Notes: a model not told the origin generated them from the sequence alone. A stretch of 33,378 nucleotides of DNA from Streptomyces sp. Ru72 (GCF_002920635.1 NZ_PQSR01000087.1:1-33378), one strand, 5' to 3'; shown: positions 25,585 through 33,378, counted from the stretch's first letter. Translations and numbers: made by a program.

Positions 25585-26172
25585 ATGCCCCGTGCCGGGC
25601 TCACGGTCGAGCGAATCGTCGCGGCGGCAGCCGACCTCGCGGACGAGGCCGGCTTCGGGAACGTCACCGTCTCCGCGCTGGCCCGCCACTTCGGCGTGAA
25701 GGACGCCAGCCTGTACTCGCACGTCAGGAATCTGCAGGAGCTGCGCACGCGCGTGGCCCTGCTCGCCGGCGGGGAGATGATCGACCGCATCGCCGCCGCC
25801 GTCGCCGGGCGCGCCGGGAAGGAGGCGCTGACCGCCTTCGCGGGGGCCTACCGGGAGTACGCCCACCGGCACCCGGGACGGTACGCGGCCACCCAGATCC
25901 GCATCGACCAGTCCCTCGTCACGGACTCCCCCGCCATGCGCCGCACCGCCGAGATCACCTACGGCATGCTCCGCGCCTACGGTCTGGACGAGCCCGACCT
26001 CACCGACGCCGTGCGCCTGCTGCGCAGCACCTTCCACGGTTACTGCGCCTTGGAGGCCACCGGCGGCTTCGGTGCGCCCCGCGACGTGGAGGCGTCCTGG
26101 GACAGGGCCCTGGACGCCCTGCATGTGGCATTGGAGAACTGGCCCCGTGAGGAGACGAAGGACCATGACTGA
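25585..26172 (+). CDS. TetR/AcrR-family regulator with WHG-type C domain
   Basis: 195 aa, ATG 25585 with AAGGAG (25573-25578) six bases upstream. The helix-turn-helix is VSALARHFGVKDASLYSHV, preceded by VERIVAAAADLADEAGFG, the normal TetR N-terminus. The C-terminal half with AYREYAHRHPGRYAA and LRSTFHGYCALEATGGFG matches the WHG ligand-binding domain group. It overlaps the following hydrolase gene by 8 bp and faces the MFS exporter, so it probably represses itself, the hydrolase and the exporter until a ligand binds. Confidence 0.92.
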   Translation: MPRAGLTVERIVAAAADLADEAGFGNVTVSALARHFGVKDASLYSHVRNLQELRTRVALLAGGEMIDRIAAAVAGRAGKEALTAFAGAYREYAHRHPGRYAATQIRIDQSLVTDSPAMRRTAEITYGMLRAYGLDEPDLTDAVRLLRSTFHGYCALEATGGFGAPRDVEASWDRALDALHVALENWPREETKDHD

Positions 26173-27007
26173 CCTCCATCACGATGTGCGCGGCAGCGGC
26201 CCCGTGCTGCTCGTCGTCCCCGGTGGCGCCGGGCACCCCATGGGGCTCGACCGGATGGCGGACCGCCTCGCCGACCGCTTCACCGTCGTCACGTACGACC
26301 CGCTCGGTCTCGCGCACGGCCGCCTCGGTCTGCCCGTCGAGCAGCAGCGGGTCGAGGTGTGGAGCGACGGAGCGCACCGGGTGCTCGAAGCGGTGGTCCC
26401 CGAGGGGCAGTCCGCCTACCTCGTCGGCTTCAGCTCCGGCGGTATCGCGGCGCTCGACCTGCTCGCCCGTCGTCCGGACCGTCTGCGGCACGTGCTCGCG
26501 CACGAGCCGCCGGTCGTCGAGGTGCTGCCGGACGCGGCCCGGCAGCGGGCGATGTTCGCGCAAGTGGCCGACACCTACCGCGCGGCCGGGCTGAAGGCGG
26601 CCGGGGTCAGGCTGGCGGCCGGGCTGGAGGGCAGGCCCGGACCTGCGGAGCTCGCGGAGGCCGAACCACCCGAGCCGGGCGACGACGTGACCAGCCCCAT
26701 GGGCATCTTCCTCACCCGTGTCCTGCTCTCGTTCACGGCGTACGCACCGGACACGACCGCCCTGAAGGCCGCCTCCGCACGTCTCACGCTCGCCGCGGGA
26801 GTCGACTCCCGCGGCGGGCTCCTCCACCGGACGGCCAGGTCCGCGGCCGAGCTGACGGGCGCCGCGTTCACCGAGTTCCCCGGCGGTCATGTCGGCGCCG
26901 CGGAGCACCCGGAGGAGTTCGCGGAGCGCCTCGCCGACACGCTGCTCCGCCCGGGACCGCCTGCCCCGGTGCTTCGCCGGGACAGCCCGGAGCCCGGCAT
27001 GCGATAG
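26165..27007 (+). CDS. Alpha/beta hydrolase
   Basis: 280 aa, ATG 26165 inside the end of the tetR gene (8-bp overlap). Oxyanion region VVPGGAGHPMG, strand VVTYDPLG, nucleophile elbow GFSSGG with Ser90, and catalytic His242 in FPGGHVGAAEH fit the fold. No signal peptide, so cytosolic. Such hydrolases next to TetR genes often detoxify the ligand sensed, but the substrate cannot be named. Its C-terminal coding segment (PEEFAERLA, residues ~249-257) recurs as an exact 27-bp DNA copy 209 bases downstream. Confidence 0.88.
   Translation: MTDLHHDVRGSGPVLLVVPGGAGHPMGLDRMADRLADRFTVVTYDPLGLAHGRLGLPVEQQRVEVWSDGAHRVLEAVVPEGQSAYLVGFSSGGIAALDLLARRPDRLRHVLAHEPPVVEVLPDAARQRAMFAQVADTYRAAGLKAAGVRLAAGLEGRPGPAELAEAEPPEPGDDVTSPMGIFLTRVLLSFTAYAPDTTALKAASARLTLAAGVDSRGGLLHRTARSAAELTGAAFTEFPGGHVGAAEHPEEFAERLADTLLRPGPPAPVLRRDSPEPGMR
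26908..26934. repeat. 27-bp direct repeat, copy 1 (inside hydrolase)
   Basis: This copy encodes PEEFAERLA near the hydrolase C-terminus. It starts CCCGGAGGAGTT and ends GCGCCTCGC and is identical to 27117-27143. Confidence 0.85.
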
Positions 27008-27116
27008 CCGTCGCCGCCCGTCGACCTCGGTGTCCCGGACCTTGCCGTCGTCTCCCGGCTGACCGCGGCACTCGGGACCGTGGGGGGAACGTGGGGAAAC
27101 GCCGGCGGGCGGCGGC

Positions 27117-27143
27117 CCCGGAGGAGTTCGCGGAGCGCCTCGC
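27117..27143. repeat. 27-bp direct repeat, copy 2 (intergenic)
   Basis: Exact copy of 26908-26934 in the 172-bp gap between the hydrolase and GH5 genes. One frame reads APEEFAERLAHAPPSPGA, like the hydrolase C-terminus, so this is probably the remnant of a partial duplication. No gene is seen in the gap. Confidence 0.8.
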
Positions 27144-27179
27144 GCACGCGCCGCCCTCCCCCGGGGCCACCGGGTCCGG

Positions 27180-28268
27180 TTACTGTTCCGTCGCGGGGTG
27201 CCCCTTGCCCCAGGCCCAGGCCAGGCGGTCCGCGCCGGAGGCGTTGGTGGTGGCCAGGCCCAGGTGGGTGCCGCTGCCCGTGAGGGTCTGGATGCTGTAG
27301 GTGTCGCCGGTGCGCAGGCCCGGCCAGTAGACCGAGCCCATGTGGAGCTCCCGGAAGACGTCCGTGTCGGCCTGGATGAAGGCGACCGAGTTCGGGTCGG
27401 TGCTGGCCGAGGCGGGCCGGTTGTAGTCCAGGCCGGTCGTCATGGGGGCGCCGAACTCGTCGGCGACGGTGCGCCAGGCGCAGTTGCCGAGGCGCGCCTT
27501 GAGGTCGCTGACCCACTCCGAGTAGGTGGCGCTCTGCTTCCAGAAGCCGTAGTGGTGCAAGGACAGGTACGTGCCGTCGAGACGGTGGTCCGCGCAGACG
27601 CTGACGACGCTGTCGTTGTAACCGCTGCCGCTGACGAAGATCCTGTTCCTGGGGACGGTCGGGTAGGTGCTGATCCACTGTGCCACCAGGTCGGCCCACG
27701 CCCCCGCGGTGTAGCCGTGCGGCTCGTTCATGGGCTCGAAGTAGACCAGCGGGTTGCGCTGGTAGGCGCCGGTGACGGTCCCCCACATGCGCCAGAAGTC
27801 GGGCAGGTTGTCGACGAAGCCGTCCTTCTGCGCCCCGGTGCCCTCCCAGTAACTGAGGATGACCTTGAACCCGTGGGCGGTGGCCGCGTCGATGACGGCG
27901 CGGTAGGAATTCCAGTACGAGCCGTTCACGGTGTAGGGGTTGATCGGCAGCCGCACCGTGTTGGCCTGGAGGTTCTTGCGGAATCCCTTGATGACGCCGC
28001 TGGCCTTGGCGTAGGTGGTGGCGTAGTCGTCGGACAGGCTCAGACCGGACAGGACCACGGGGTCGTCGGCGTAGTTGTCGCGGGGGTCGGCCCAGTTCAC
28101 GCCGTTGAACTGGCTGGGGTTGAGGGAGGCTGCCGGTCTGTCGGCGCCCGATGCCGGGACGGTGGCCAGGCCGATGAGGGCGCCGCTGCTCAGGGCGACC
28201 GCCGCCGCGATGACGGTGCGGGTGATCCTGGTGGTGCGCTGTGCGGCCCTGCGGGCGGAGCGGAGCAT
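27180..28268 (-). CDS. Secreted GH5-family glycoside hydrolase (cellulase-like)
   Basis: 362 aa from ATG 28268, with AGGAAGG ~10 bases upstream; the frame extends further but without signal-peptide features. The Arg-rich N-terminus and hydrophobic core (VIAAAVALSSGALIGLATV) form a signal peptide cut near ASGA-D. The barrel shows NGVNWA at the start, acid/base Glu182 in FEPMNEPHG and nucleophile Glu271 in VADEFGAPM, the GH5 pattern. There is no attached binding module; length is that of a bare catalytic domain. Specificity (beta-glucan, mannan, galactan) is not readable from the motifs. It is alone on its strand, between the hydrolase gene and two decayed genes. Confidence 0.87.
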   Translation of the reverse strand: MLRSARRAAQRTTRITRTVIAAAVALSSGALIGLATVPASGADRPAASLNPSQFNGVNWADPRDNYADDPVVLSGLSLSDDYATTYAKASGVIKGFRKNLQANTVRLPINPYTVNGSYWNSYRAVIDAATAHGFKVILSYWEGTGAQKDGFVDNLPDFWRMWGTVTGAYQRNPLVYFEPMNEPHGYTAGAWADLVAQWISTYPTVPRNRIFVSGSGYNDSVVSVCADHRLDGTYLSLHHYGFWKQSATYSEWVSDLKARLGNCAWRTVADEFGAPMTTGLDYNRPASASTDPNSVAFIQADTDVFRELHMGSVYWPGLRTGDTYSIQTLTGSGTHLGLATTNASGADRLAWAWGKGHPATEQ

Positions 28269-28477
28269 GTGCGGGGACCTTCCTGTGCGGGTGGGGTGCG
28301 AGACGGCGTGCGGACGCGCGACACCACGGACGGGGGAGGAAGAACCTGCGGTGCCCTGGGGCGGCACGGCAGGCACGGAACCGAAGCCATGGGGGCTGAC
28401 GTGCGGTCACGCTCGGACGATCACCTTTCGGGCGAGAGCCTCGCCGCAGTCGGCCGGGGGTGTCAAGGCATCCGACA

Positions 28478-28503
28478 GGACTTCGTCAAACCATTACGGG
28501 AAG
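28478..28503. promoter_or_regulatory. Operator-like dyad upstream of GH5 gene
   Basis: GGACTTCGTCAAACC (28478-28492) shares 12-13 of 15 bases with the half-sites at 10893 and 14227. CTTC (28481) and GAAG (28503) bound a 23-base dyad, the same span as at 14230-14252. It lies 210 bp upstream of the GH5 start, in the 291-bp gap before the decayed debranching-enzyme gene. Confidence 0.4.
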
Positions 28504-28559
28504 TAGCCCCAGGGTGCTGCCGCTGGGGACCTGAGCCGGGCTCACCGCGGAAGCGCGCG

Positions 28560-29288
28560 CGGACTTCGGTCTACTACGGCACCGTCGACGCCACTCCCCT
28601 GTTCGTGATGCTGCTCGGGGAGCTGTGCCGCTGGGATGTCGAACCGGACGCCGTACGCGCGCTGCTGCCGCATGCCGACCGGGCGTTGACCTGGATCGAG
28701 AAGTACGGCGACCGGGACGGCGACGGGTTCGTCGAGTACCGGCGGGCGACCGACCGTGGCCTGGCCAACCAGGGCTGGAAGGACTCCTGGGACGGCGTGA
28801 ACAGCGCCGACGGCAGGATCGCGGAGCCCCCCATCGCGCTCGCCGAGGTGCAGGGTCACGTCTACGGCGCCCATCTCGCCCGGGCGTGCTCGCCGAGCGG
28901 TTCGAGGACCCGGACACGGCGGGGCACTGGCGCAAACGGGCGCGGCAGCTCAAGGAGCGCTTCACGAAAGGTACTGGCTGCCCGAGCACGGCTGGTACGC
29001 CGAGGCCCTGGACGGGGAGAAGCAGCCCGTGGACGCGCTGGCCTCCAACATGGGGCACTGCTTGTGGACGGGCATCGTCGACGCCGGCAGGGCCCCTGCG
29101 GTCGCCGAACGACTGCTGTCCCCCGAGATGTTCAGCGGCTGGGGCGTGCGCACCCTGGCCACCTCCTTGCCGCGTACAACGCGATGAGCTACCACAACGG
29201 CTCGGTGTGGCCGCACGACAGCGGCATCGTCGCCGCCGGGCTCATGCGCTACGGCTTCACCGACCGCGCCCGGCCCGCTGGACGGTGA
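28560..29288 (+). pseudogene. Decayed amylo-alpha-1,6-glucosidase (glycogen debranching) gene
   Basis: Four segments in shifting frames rebuild the C-terminal part of the family. First, frame at 28560: YYGTVDATPLFVMLLGE, DRDGDGFVEY and NQGWKDSWDGV. At ~28885 the sense moves to another frame (VLAERFEDPDTAGHW). At ~28972 it moves again (YWLPEHGWYAEALDG, SNMGHCLWTGI, SGWGVRTLATS). From ~29169 it returns to the first frame (AYNAMSYHNGSVWPHDSG) and stops at 29288. Normal proteins are about 650-700 aa; the N-terminal half is absent. Three frameshifts plus a missing 5' end make it a clear relic. Intact relatives transfer and debranch glycogen-like glucans. Confidence 0.85.
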
Positions 29289-29570
29289 ACCCGGCGACTA
29301 CCTGGGCCGCTGCACCCCCGACAAGGGCATGCACCTGGCCATCGACGCCGCCCTCGCGCCCGGCCGCGAGATCAAGCTGGCCGCGAAGTGCAGCGAGCCC
29401 GCCGAACGCGCCTACTTCGAGGAAGATCAGGTGTCATCGAGCACTCCCAGCCGGAGACCATGACCGCCGGGTACGAGGCGGTGTACCGCAAGGTGATCGC
29501 CGCCACCGCGACGGCGCCGGCGCCGCTGGTGCCCGCACCCGGGCGGGAGGACGTGCTGCCGGTGGCCTGA
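29281..29570 (+). pseudogene. Decayed GT4 glycosyltransferase remnant
   Basis: The frame at 29281 gives DYLGRCTPDKGMHLAIDAA and LAAKCSEPAERAYFEED, the mid-protein donor-binding region of GT4 glycosyltransferases. After ~29430 another frame gives ETMTAGYEAVYRKVIA, the usual GT4 C-terminal end, followed by a stop at 29570. The N-terminal domain and roughly 150-200 residues between the two parts are missing. It abuts the debranching-enzyme relic, and intact versions of these two genes are, as I recall, often neighbours in streptomycetes, so one event or shared loss of selection probably ruined both. Confidence 0.75.
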
Positions 29571-29728
29571 CGGCCGTCGGGAGTCCTGGGCCGGCAACGA
29601 TCGACGCGGGGCGGCCGTGCGGGCCGTCCCGCTCCTCATCTTCCGGGTGGAGATCGGCCGCCGTCCGGCCTCCTGGACTCCGGTGCGCCGGATCCCGGCC
29701 GCCCGTCAGGTGCGACCCGGGGCACAGA

Positions 29729-29764
29729 CCTGGGGCGCCCCGGTTCCGGTCGGGACGCCCCAGG
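29729..29764. terminator. Strong hairpin terminator before CE12 gene end
   Basis: CCTGGGGCGCCCCG (29729-29742) pairs with CGGGACGCCCCAGG (29751-29764), 14 bp with one mismatch and an 8-base loop. It lies 47 bases past the stop of the CE12 gene on the - strand and could also stop + strand transcripts from the relic genes. Confidence 0.7.
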
Positions 29765-29810
29765 GGCTTTCGGTCGGGGACTGTCGGCGAGTTCCCCGTT
29801 CGGGCGGGGC

Positions 29811-30851
29811 CTAACGTGAAAGACCCTCCGGTATCAGATCTTGCGCCACCAACTCGTCGCGCACCAGACCCGCGTACACAGTCGCGCCGTGGACGGACGT
29901 GTGCGTGTTGTCCCGCTTCTCGTTGTACAGGTAGATCGACTTCGAGCCCTCGACGCCCAGAGACTCCACCAGCGCCTTGGTCCTGGCCGTCAGGTCGATC
30001 AGCGGGACGTGCCCGGCGACGGCCACCGAGCGGATCACCGCGGGGTGGTCCACGCCGAGGCCGTTCACCAGCAGCGCGGTGTTGTTGTTGAGCGTACCGT
30101 CAGCATTGAACCAGCGGCGGACGATCGGTGTCACGAGCACCGGCTCACCCCCCTTGTCGCGCACGCCCGCGACGAGGGTCTCCAGGTTCGTCCTGTAGGT
30201 GGTCTCGTCGGTCTGCTTGTCGTTGTGGGCGAGTTGGATGAGGACCAGGTCGTGCGGGCGGATCAACGGCTGTACGGTCGCCCACAGTCGGGGGTTGGCG
30301 AGGTAGGTGACCGTGCTCTCGCCGGAGTCGGCGTAGTTGGCGACGGCGAGGCCCTTGCGCAGGTACTGCGGCAGCTGTTGGCCCCAGCCCGAGTACGGCT
30401 CGGCGGGCTGGTCGCACACCGTTGAGTCGCCGACGAGGTAGATGTGGCGGATATGACCGGCCGGGGTCACGCGGATGTCCGCGAGGGCCGGGGCCGGGCC
30501 GCCGATCGTCAGGTCGAGCCCCGGGGAGCCGTCCGGTCCGGTCGGTTCGCCCTCCGGCGTGCGGACGTTCACGGTGAAGCTGCGGTGGACGCGCCGTCCG
30601 GCGTCGACGGCCGTCTCCGGAAGCAGGGAGCGCCGGGTCTCACCCGTGATGGCGGTGCTGGAGGCGTCGGCACCGCCGAGTTCCACACTCACGTCGTAGT
30701 CGCCCGGCGGCACGTCGAAGTGGCAGGCGTTCGCCGAGCAGTCGTCGATGCCGAGGCCGCCGGGCGGACGGCCGTGGGCCTGAGCCGGTGCGGCCTGGAA
30801 CGCGGAGGCGGCGGTCAGCGCCACCAGCAGCCCAAGGGTGAAACGTCTCAT
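29811..30851 (-). CDS. Secreted CE12 rhamnogalacturonan acetylesterase (SGNH/GDSL)
   Basis: 346 aa from ATG 30851 with AGGAG five to six bases upstream. Signal peptide MRRFTLGLLVALTAASAF, cleaved near AQA-H. A ~100-residue beta-rich N-terminal module precedes the hydrolase domain. Catalytic Ser143 in YLVGDSTVCD, Gly in GESTVTY, Asn210 in IQLAHNDK, and Asp314/His317 in RDNTHTSVHGA are the SGNH blocks in the CE12 form. It would remove acetyl groups from rhamnogalacturonan I, exposing the backbone to the lyase encoded divergently. The shared 196-bp promoter region holds two LacI-type operator-like sites, so the two genes are probably induced together. Confidence 0.9.
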   Translation of the reverse strand: MRRFTLGLLVALTAASAFQAAPAQAHGRPPGGLGIDDCSANACHFDVPPGDYDVSVELGGADASSTAITGETRRSLLPETAVDAGRRVHRSFTVNVRTPEGEPTGPDGSPGLDLTIGGPAPALADIRVTPAGHIRHIYLVGDSTVCDQPAEPYSGWGQQLPQYLRKGLAVANYADSGESTVTYLANPRLWATVQPLIRPHDLVLIQLAHNDKQTDETTYRTNLETLVAGVRDKGGEPVLVTPIVRRWFNADGTLNNNTALLVNGLGVDHPAVIRSVAVAGHVPLIDLTARTKALVESLGVEGSKSIYLYNEKRDNTHTSVHGATVYAGLVRDELVAQDLIPEGLSR

Positions 30852-30904
30852 TGCGCTCCTCCGACGGACGACAGGACCCTGGAGGCTGGAACGTACCCGT
30901 TTCG

Positions 30905-30916
30905 GCAAGCGCTTTC
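30905..30916. promoter_or_regulatory. LacI-type operator candidate 1
   Basis: GCAAGCGCTTTC differs by one base from the symmetrical LacI-family operator GAAAGCGCTTTC and has the perfect core AAGCGCTT (30907-30914). It is 54 bases upstream of the CE12 start. Confidence 0.55.
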
Positions 30917-30960
30917 TAGAGGTCGGCGTGAATTCGCTAGACGGCCGACTCCCTTGCCGT

Positions 30961-30972
30961 GAAAGCCCTTTC
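30961..30972. promoter_or_regulatory. LacI-type operator candidate 2
   Basis: GAAAGCCCTTTC, again one base from GAAAGCGCTTTC, with intact GAAAG/CTTTC arms. It is 56 bases (about five helical turns) from candidate 1 and 76 bases before the PL4 start. A LacI regulator gene itself is not in the window. Confidence 0.5.
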
Positions 30973-31047
30973 GCGAAATCGATTCAACTGTCACCCTGCG
31001 AGACACCCGCACCACACCGCCCCCCACCTCCGAAGGAGGCATCCCCC

Positions 31048-32724
31048 ATGTCCGGAACCGATCCCAGACCGGTCCGTCGCCGTACCTTCGTGCTGGGCTC
31101 CGCGGCCGCCGCCGGCGCCGCGGCCCTCGCCGGCCCGCTCGCACCGCACGCGTCGGCCGCGAGCTTCGGCTGGAGCGACGACGGCTCGAACTACGTCGTC
31201 GACACCGGCGCCGGCCTCGTCTTCAAGGTCAGCAAGACCAACGGCGACCTGACCTCACTGGTCCACCGGGGCACCGAGTACCAGGGCTACGGCGGCAAGA
31301 ACTCCCACATCGAGTCCGGCCTCGGCACCTCCACGGTCACCGTCAGGCAGTCCGGCTCGACGATCCTGATCTCCGTCGCGTACGGCACGCTGCGGCACTA
31401 CTACGCGGCCCGCAGCGGCGAGAACAACATCTACCTCTGGACCTGCAAGGCGGACTCGTCCGTCACCGCGACCCGGTACATCGTGCGCGTCAAGGCGGGC
31501 AAGTTCCTCAACGACGAGCCCGACTCCTACACCTACGCGCCCACCACCATCGAGGCCTCGGACGTGTTCGAGAAGTCCGACGGGCAGACCCGCTCGAAGC
31601 ACTACTCCAAGCGCCGCGTCATCGACTACGACTACATCGGCTGGACGACCGGGAGCGTCGGCCTGTGGGTGGTGCGCAGCAACCACGAGAAGGCCTCCGG
31701 CGGCCCGTTCTACCGCTCCCTGCTGCGCCACCAGAGCGCGGACGGCGGCGGCCTCTACGAGATCCTGTACTACGGCGAGAACCAGACCGAGGCCGAGCGC
31801 TACGGCCTCCAGGGCCCGTACGTGATCGCGTTCACGGACGGCGGGGCGCCGTCGTCGTCGCTGTACCACGACAACCTCACCACCCCGTGGGCCGACTCGC
31901 TCGGCATCTCCGGGTACGTCCCCGACAGCGGCCGGGGACGGGTCGCGGGCGTCGGCATCGCGGGCCGGGACGCGGCGTACGCGTACACGGTGGGGCTCGC
32001 CAACTCCACGGCGCAGTACTGGGGCTCCGCGCGGTCCTCCGACGGGTACTTCTCCATCCCGCGGGTGCTGCCGGGGACGTACGCGCTGACCGTCTACAAG
32101 GGCGAACTAGCCGTGTACACCGGCTCGGTGACGGTCTCTGCGGGCTCGACGACCACGCTGAACACGATCACCGTCCCGTCCTCCAACGACCCGGGCAACG
32201 CGAGCGCGATCTGGCGGATCGGCACCTGGGACGGCACGCCGAGCGGGTTCAAGAACGCGGACCTGATGACGTACGCCCACCCGTCCGACGTGCGGGCCGC
32301 GTCCTGGACCGGCAACGTGGTGATCGGCAGCGGCAGCGAGACCTCGGCCTTCCCCTGCTACTTGTGGAAGGACGTCAACAGCGGACTGACCGTCTACTTC
32401 AGGCTGACCGCGGCGCAGGCCGCCGCCGCGCACACCCTGCGGATCGGCGTGACGACGGCGTACGCGAACGGACGGCCGCAGGTCACCGTCAACAACTGGA
32501 CCTCGTCGATCCCCTCGCCGCCCACCCAGCCGAGCACGCGGTCGCTGACCGTGGGCTCGTACCGGGGCAACAACCACACGTTCACCTACAACGTTCCGGC
32601 CGGTGCCTGGCTCACGGACACCAGCCAGTACAACGTGCTGAAGATCAACGTGGTGAGCGGCTCGGGGACGACGGGCTATCTCAGCGCGGGTACGGCGATC
32701 GACGCGATCGACCTGCTGGCCTGA
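31048..32724 (+). CDS. Secreted PL4 rhamnogalacturonan lyase
   Basis: 558 aa, ATG 31048 with GAAGGAGG about eight bases upstream. A twin-Arg signal (RRRTFVLGSAAAAGAAALAG) ends near ASA-ASF. The N-terminal lyase domain opens with YVVDTGAGLVFKVSKTNGDL and LVHRGTEYQGYG, and includes NQTEAERYGLQGPYVIAFTD, as in family 4 lyases. A fibronectin-like domain follows (DGYFSIPRVLPGTYALTVYK), then a C-terminal beta-sandwich carbohydrate-binding domain beginning AIWRIGTWDGTPSGFKNAD. PL4 enzymes cleave Rha-GalA bonds of rhamnogalacturonan I by beta-elimination. Divergent from the CE12 acetylesterase, so both should act on the same pectin backbone. Ends 16 bp before an opposing gene. Confidence 0.92.
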   Translation: MSGTDPRPVRRRTFVLGSAAAAGAAALAGPLAPHASAASFGWSDDGSNYVVDTGAGLVFKVSKTNGDLTSLVHRGTEYQGYGGKNSHIESGLGTSTVTVRQSGSTILISVAYGTLRHYYAARSGENNIYLWTCKADSSVTATRYIVRVKAGKFLNDEPDSYTYAPTTIEASDVFEKSDGQTRSKHYSKRRVIDYDYIGWTTGSVGLWVVRSNHEKASGGPFYRSLLRHQSADGGGLYEILYYGENQTEAERYGLQGPYVIAFTDGGAPSSSLYHDNLTTPWADSLGISGYVPDSGRGRVAGVGIAGRDAAYAYTVGLANSTAQYWGSARSSDGYFSIPRVLPGTYALTVYKGELAVYTGSVTVSAGSTTTLNTITVPSSNDPGNASAIWRIGTWDGTPSGFKNADLMTYAHPSDVRAASWTGNVVIGSGSETSAFPCYLWKDVNSGLTVYFRLTAAQAAAAHTLRIGVTTAYANGRPQVTVNNWTSSIPSPPTQPSTRSLTVGSYRGNNHTFTYNVPAGAWLTDTSQYNVLKINVVSGSGTTGYLSAGTAIDAIDLLA

Positions 32725-32740
32725 GCCACCGGGAGGGTGG

Positions 32741-33378
32741 TCATGTTCCGTGCGTCCACTGCTGGTTGGTGCCTCCGTTGCAGGTGTAGGTGATGATCGC
32801 GGCGGAGTCGGCGGTGGATGCGCCGGACACGTCCAGGCACTCGCCGGTCTCGCGGGACTTGACGGTCACGTAGGAGCCGGTGGTGGTCAGGGACCACTGC
32901 TGGCTGGTGGCGGAGGCGTTGCAGTCCTCCTGGGTGACGTCGCTCGCGTTCTCCTGCCAGCACAGGGAGCTGTGACGGGCCACCAACTGGTAGTAGCCGC
33001 TGCCGACGGACCTGAACCAGAACCTCTGGTTGGTGCCGCCGTTGCAGTCGTACTGCTTGATCTGGGCGCCCTGCCACAGGGACTGGCTGGTCACGTCGGC
33101 GCACCTGCCGCTGTGCCGGGCGACGAGCGTGTTGTACGTGGCGCTGGTGCCGCTGATCGTTCCGGCGGCCGTGTCGACCGTGATCTCGGGGTACCAGGAC
33201 ATGGACATCGACGTGGAGGTGGGGAAGGCCAGCGGCAGCCAGACGTACCGGGAGTCGTTGACGGTCCCGCCGAAGGAGTTGCCCCAGCGGTCTCCCATGT
33301 AGAGGTACGAGGTGCCCGAGGTGCCCTGGACGGGCAATACGTAGGCGGTCTGCGAGCCGTAGGCCGTGGAGTCCCCGA
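32741..33378 (-). CDS. C-terminal part of secreted GH43 (exo-beta-1,3-galactanase-like) with CBM13
   Basis: 212 codons are visible and the frame is open to the right edge, so the start and catalytic pocket lie outside. The first part (TAYGSQTAYVLPV, SYLYMGDRWGNS, YVWLPLAFPTS) matches the last blade and trailing segment of GH43 galactan 1,3-beta-galactosidases, as I recall them. From TLVARHSGRCADV onward is a ricin-type CBM13 with three repeats ending QRFWF, QQWSL and QQWTH. Such enzymes remove galactose from the beta-1,3 backbone of type II arabinogalactan, bypassing side chains. It complements the GH30 beta-1,6-galactanase, which carries the same type of CBM. GH43 subfamily is uncertain with the active site unseen. 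Confidence 0.78.
   Translation of the reverse strand, partial: GDSTAYGSQTAYVLPVQGTSGTSYLYMGDRWGNSFGGTVNDSRYVWLPLAFPTSTSMSMSWYPEITVDTAAGTISGTSATYNTLVARHSGRCADVTSQSLWQGAQIKQYDCNGGTNQRFWFRSVGSGYYQLVARHSSLCWQENASDVTQEDCNASATSQQWSLTTTGSYVTVKSRETGECLDVSGASTADSAAIITYTCNGGTNQQWTHGT

Noticed and set aside
1..33378. tRNA/rRNA genes, CRISPR arrays, insertion sequences, integrase or attachment sites
   Set aside because: None recognised: no cloverleaf or CCA-type ends, no regularly spaced repeats and no transposase or integrase motifs.

Overview
High-GC DNA with strong GGAGG-type ribosome binding sites, frequent GTG/TTG starts and tightly overlapping genes points to an actinomycete, most likely Streptomyces. 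Family content agrees: a Pls-type NRPS, a covalent-FAD alditol oxidase, a ROK regulator, sugar ABC importers without their own ATPase, and CBM2/CBM13 secreted hydrolases.

Left end (1-6144): part of a biosynthetic locus on the + strand. It holds the 3' part of a poly-lysine-synthetase-type NRPS (carrier domain, six membrane segments, three left-handed beta-helix-like blocks), a broken NRPS condensation-domain fragment, a SyrP-like Fe(II)/2-oxoglutarate oxygenase, an AMP-forming acyl ligase of the exosortase-A-associated type, and a discrete acyl carrier protein. The combination suggests a small-molecule pathway in which a carrier-bound amino acid is hydroxylated and joined to, or made from, an ACP-bound acyl unit. 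The product cannot be deduced because the adenylation domain lies outside the window.

6353-10870: a membrane protein joining a sigma-factor-like cytoplasmic half to an extracellular cellulose-binding CBM2 (- strand), a radical SAM enzyme (- strand), and an alditol oxidase (+ strand).

11003-24128: a plant-galactan utilisation locus, all + strand. A ROK regulator is followed at once by a secreted GH30 endo-beta-1,6-galactanase with CBM13. After a strong terminator come a lipoprotein sugar-binding protein, two permeases, an intracellular GH2 beta-galactosidase, an MFS sugar transporter and a three-gene ABC-2 type transporter. Stop/start overlaps chain the genes from GH2 to the first ABC-2 permease.

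24170-27007: an MFS drug-type exporter faces a TetR regulator and alpha/beta hydrolase pair, with a CCTAGG-rich operator-like segment between them.

27180-33378: more plant cell-wall enzymes: a secreted GH5, a CE12 rhamnogalacturonan acetylesterase and a PL4 rhamnogalacturonan lyase transcribed divergently around two LacI-type operator-like palindromes, and the C-terminal part of a probable GH43 exo-beta-1,3-galactanase with CBM13. Among them lie two decayed genes (glycogen-debranching enzyme and GT4 glycosyltransferase). Overall the right two thirds reads as a pectin/arabinogalactan degradation region in which secreted enzymes cut side chains and backbone and the importers and cytosolic GH2 finish the oligosaccharides.
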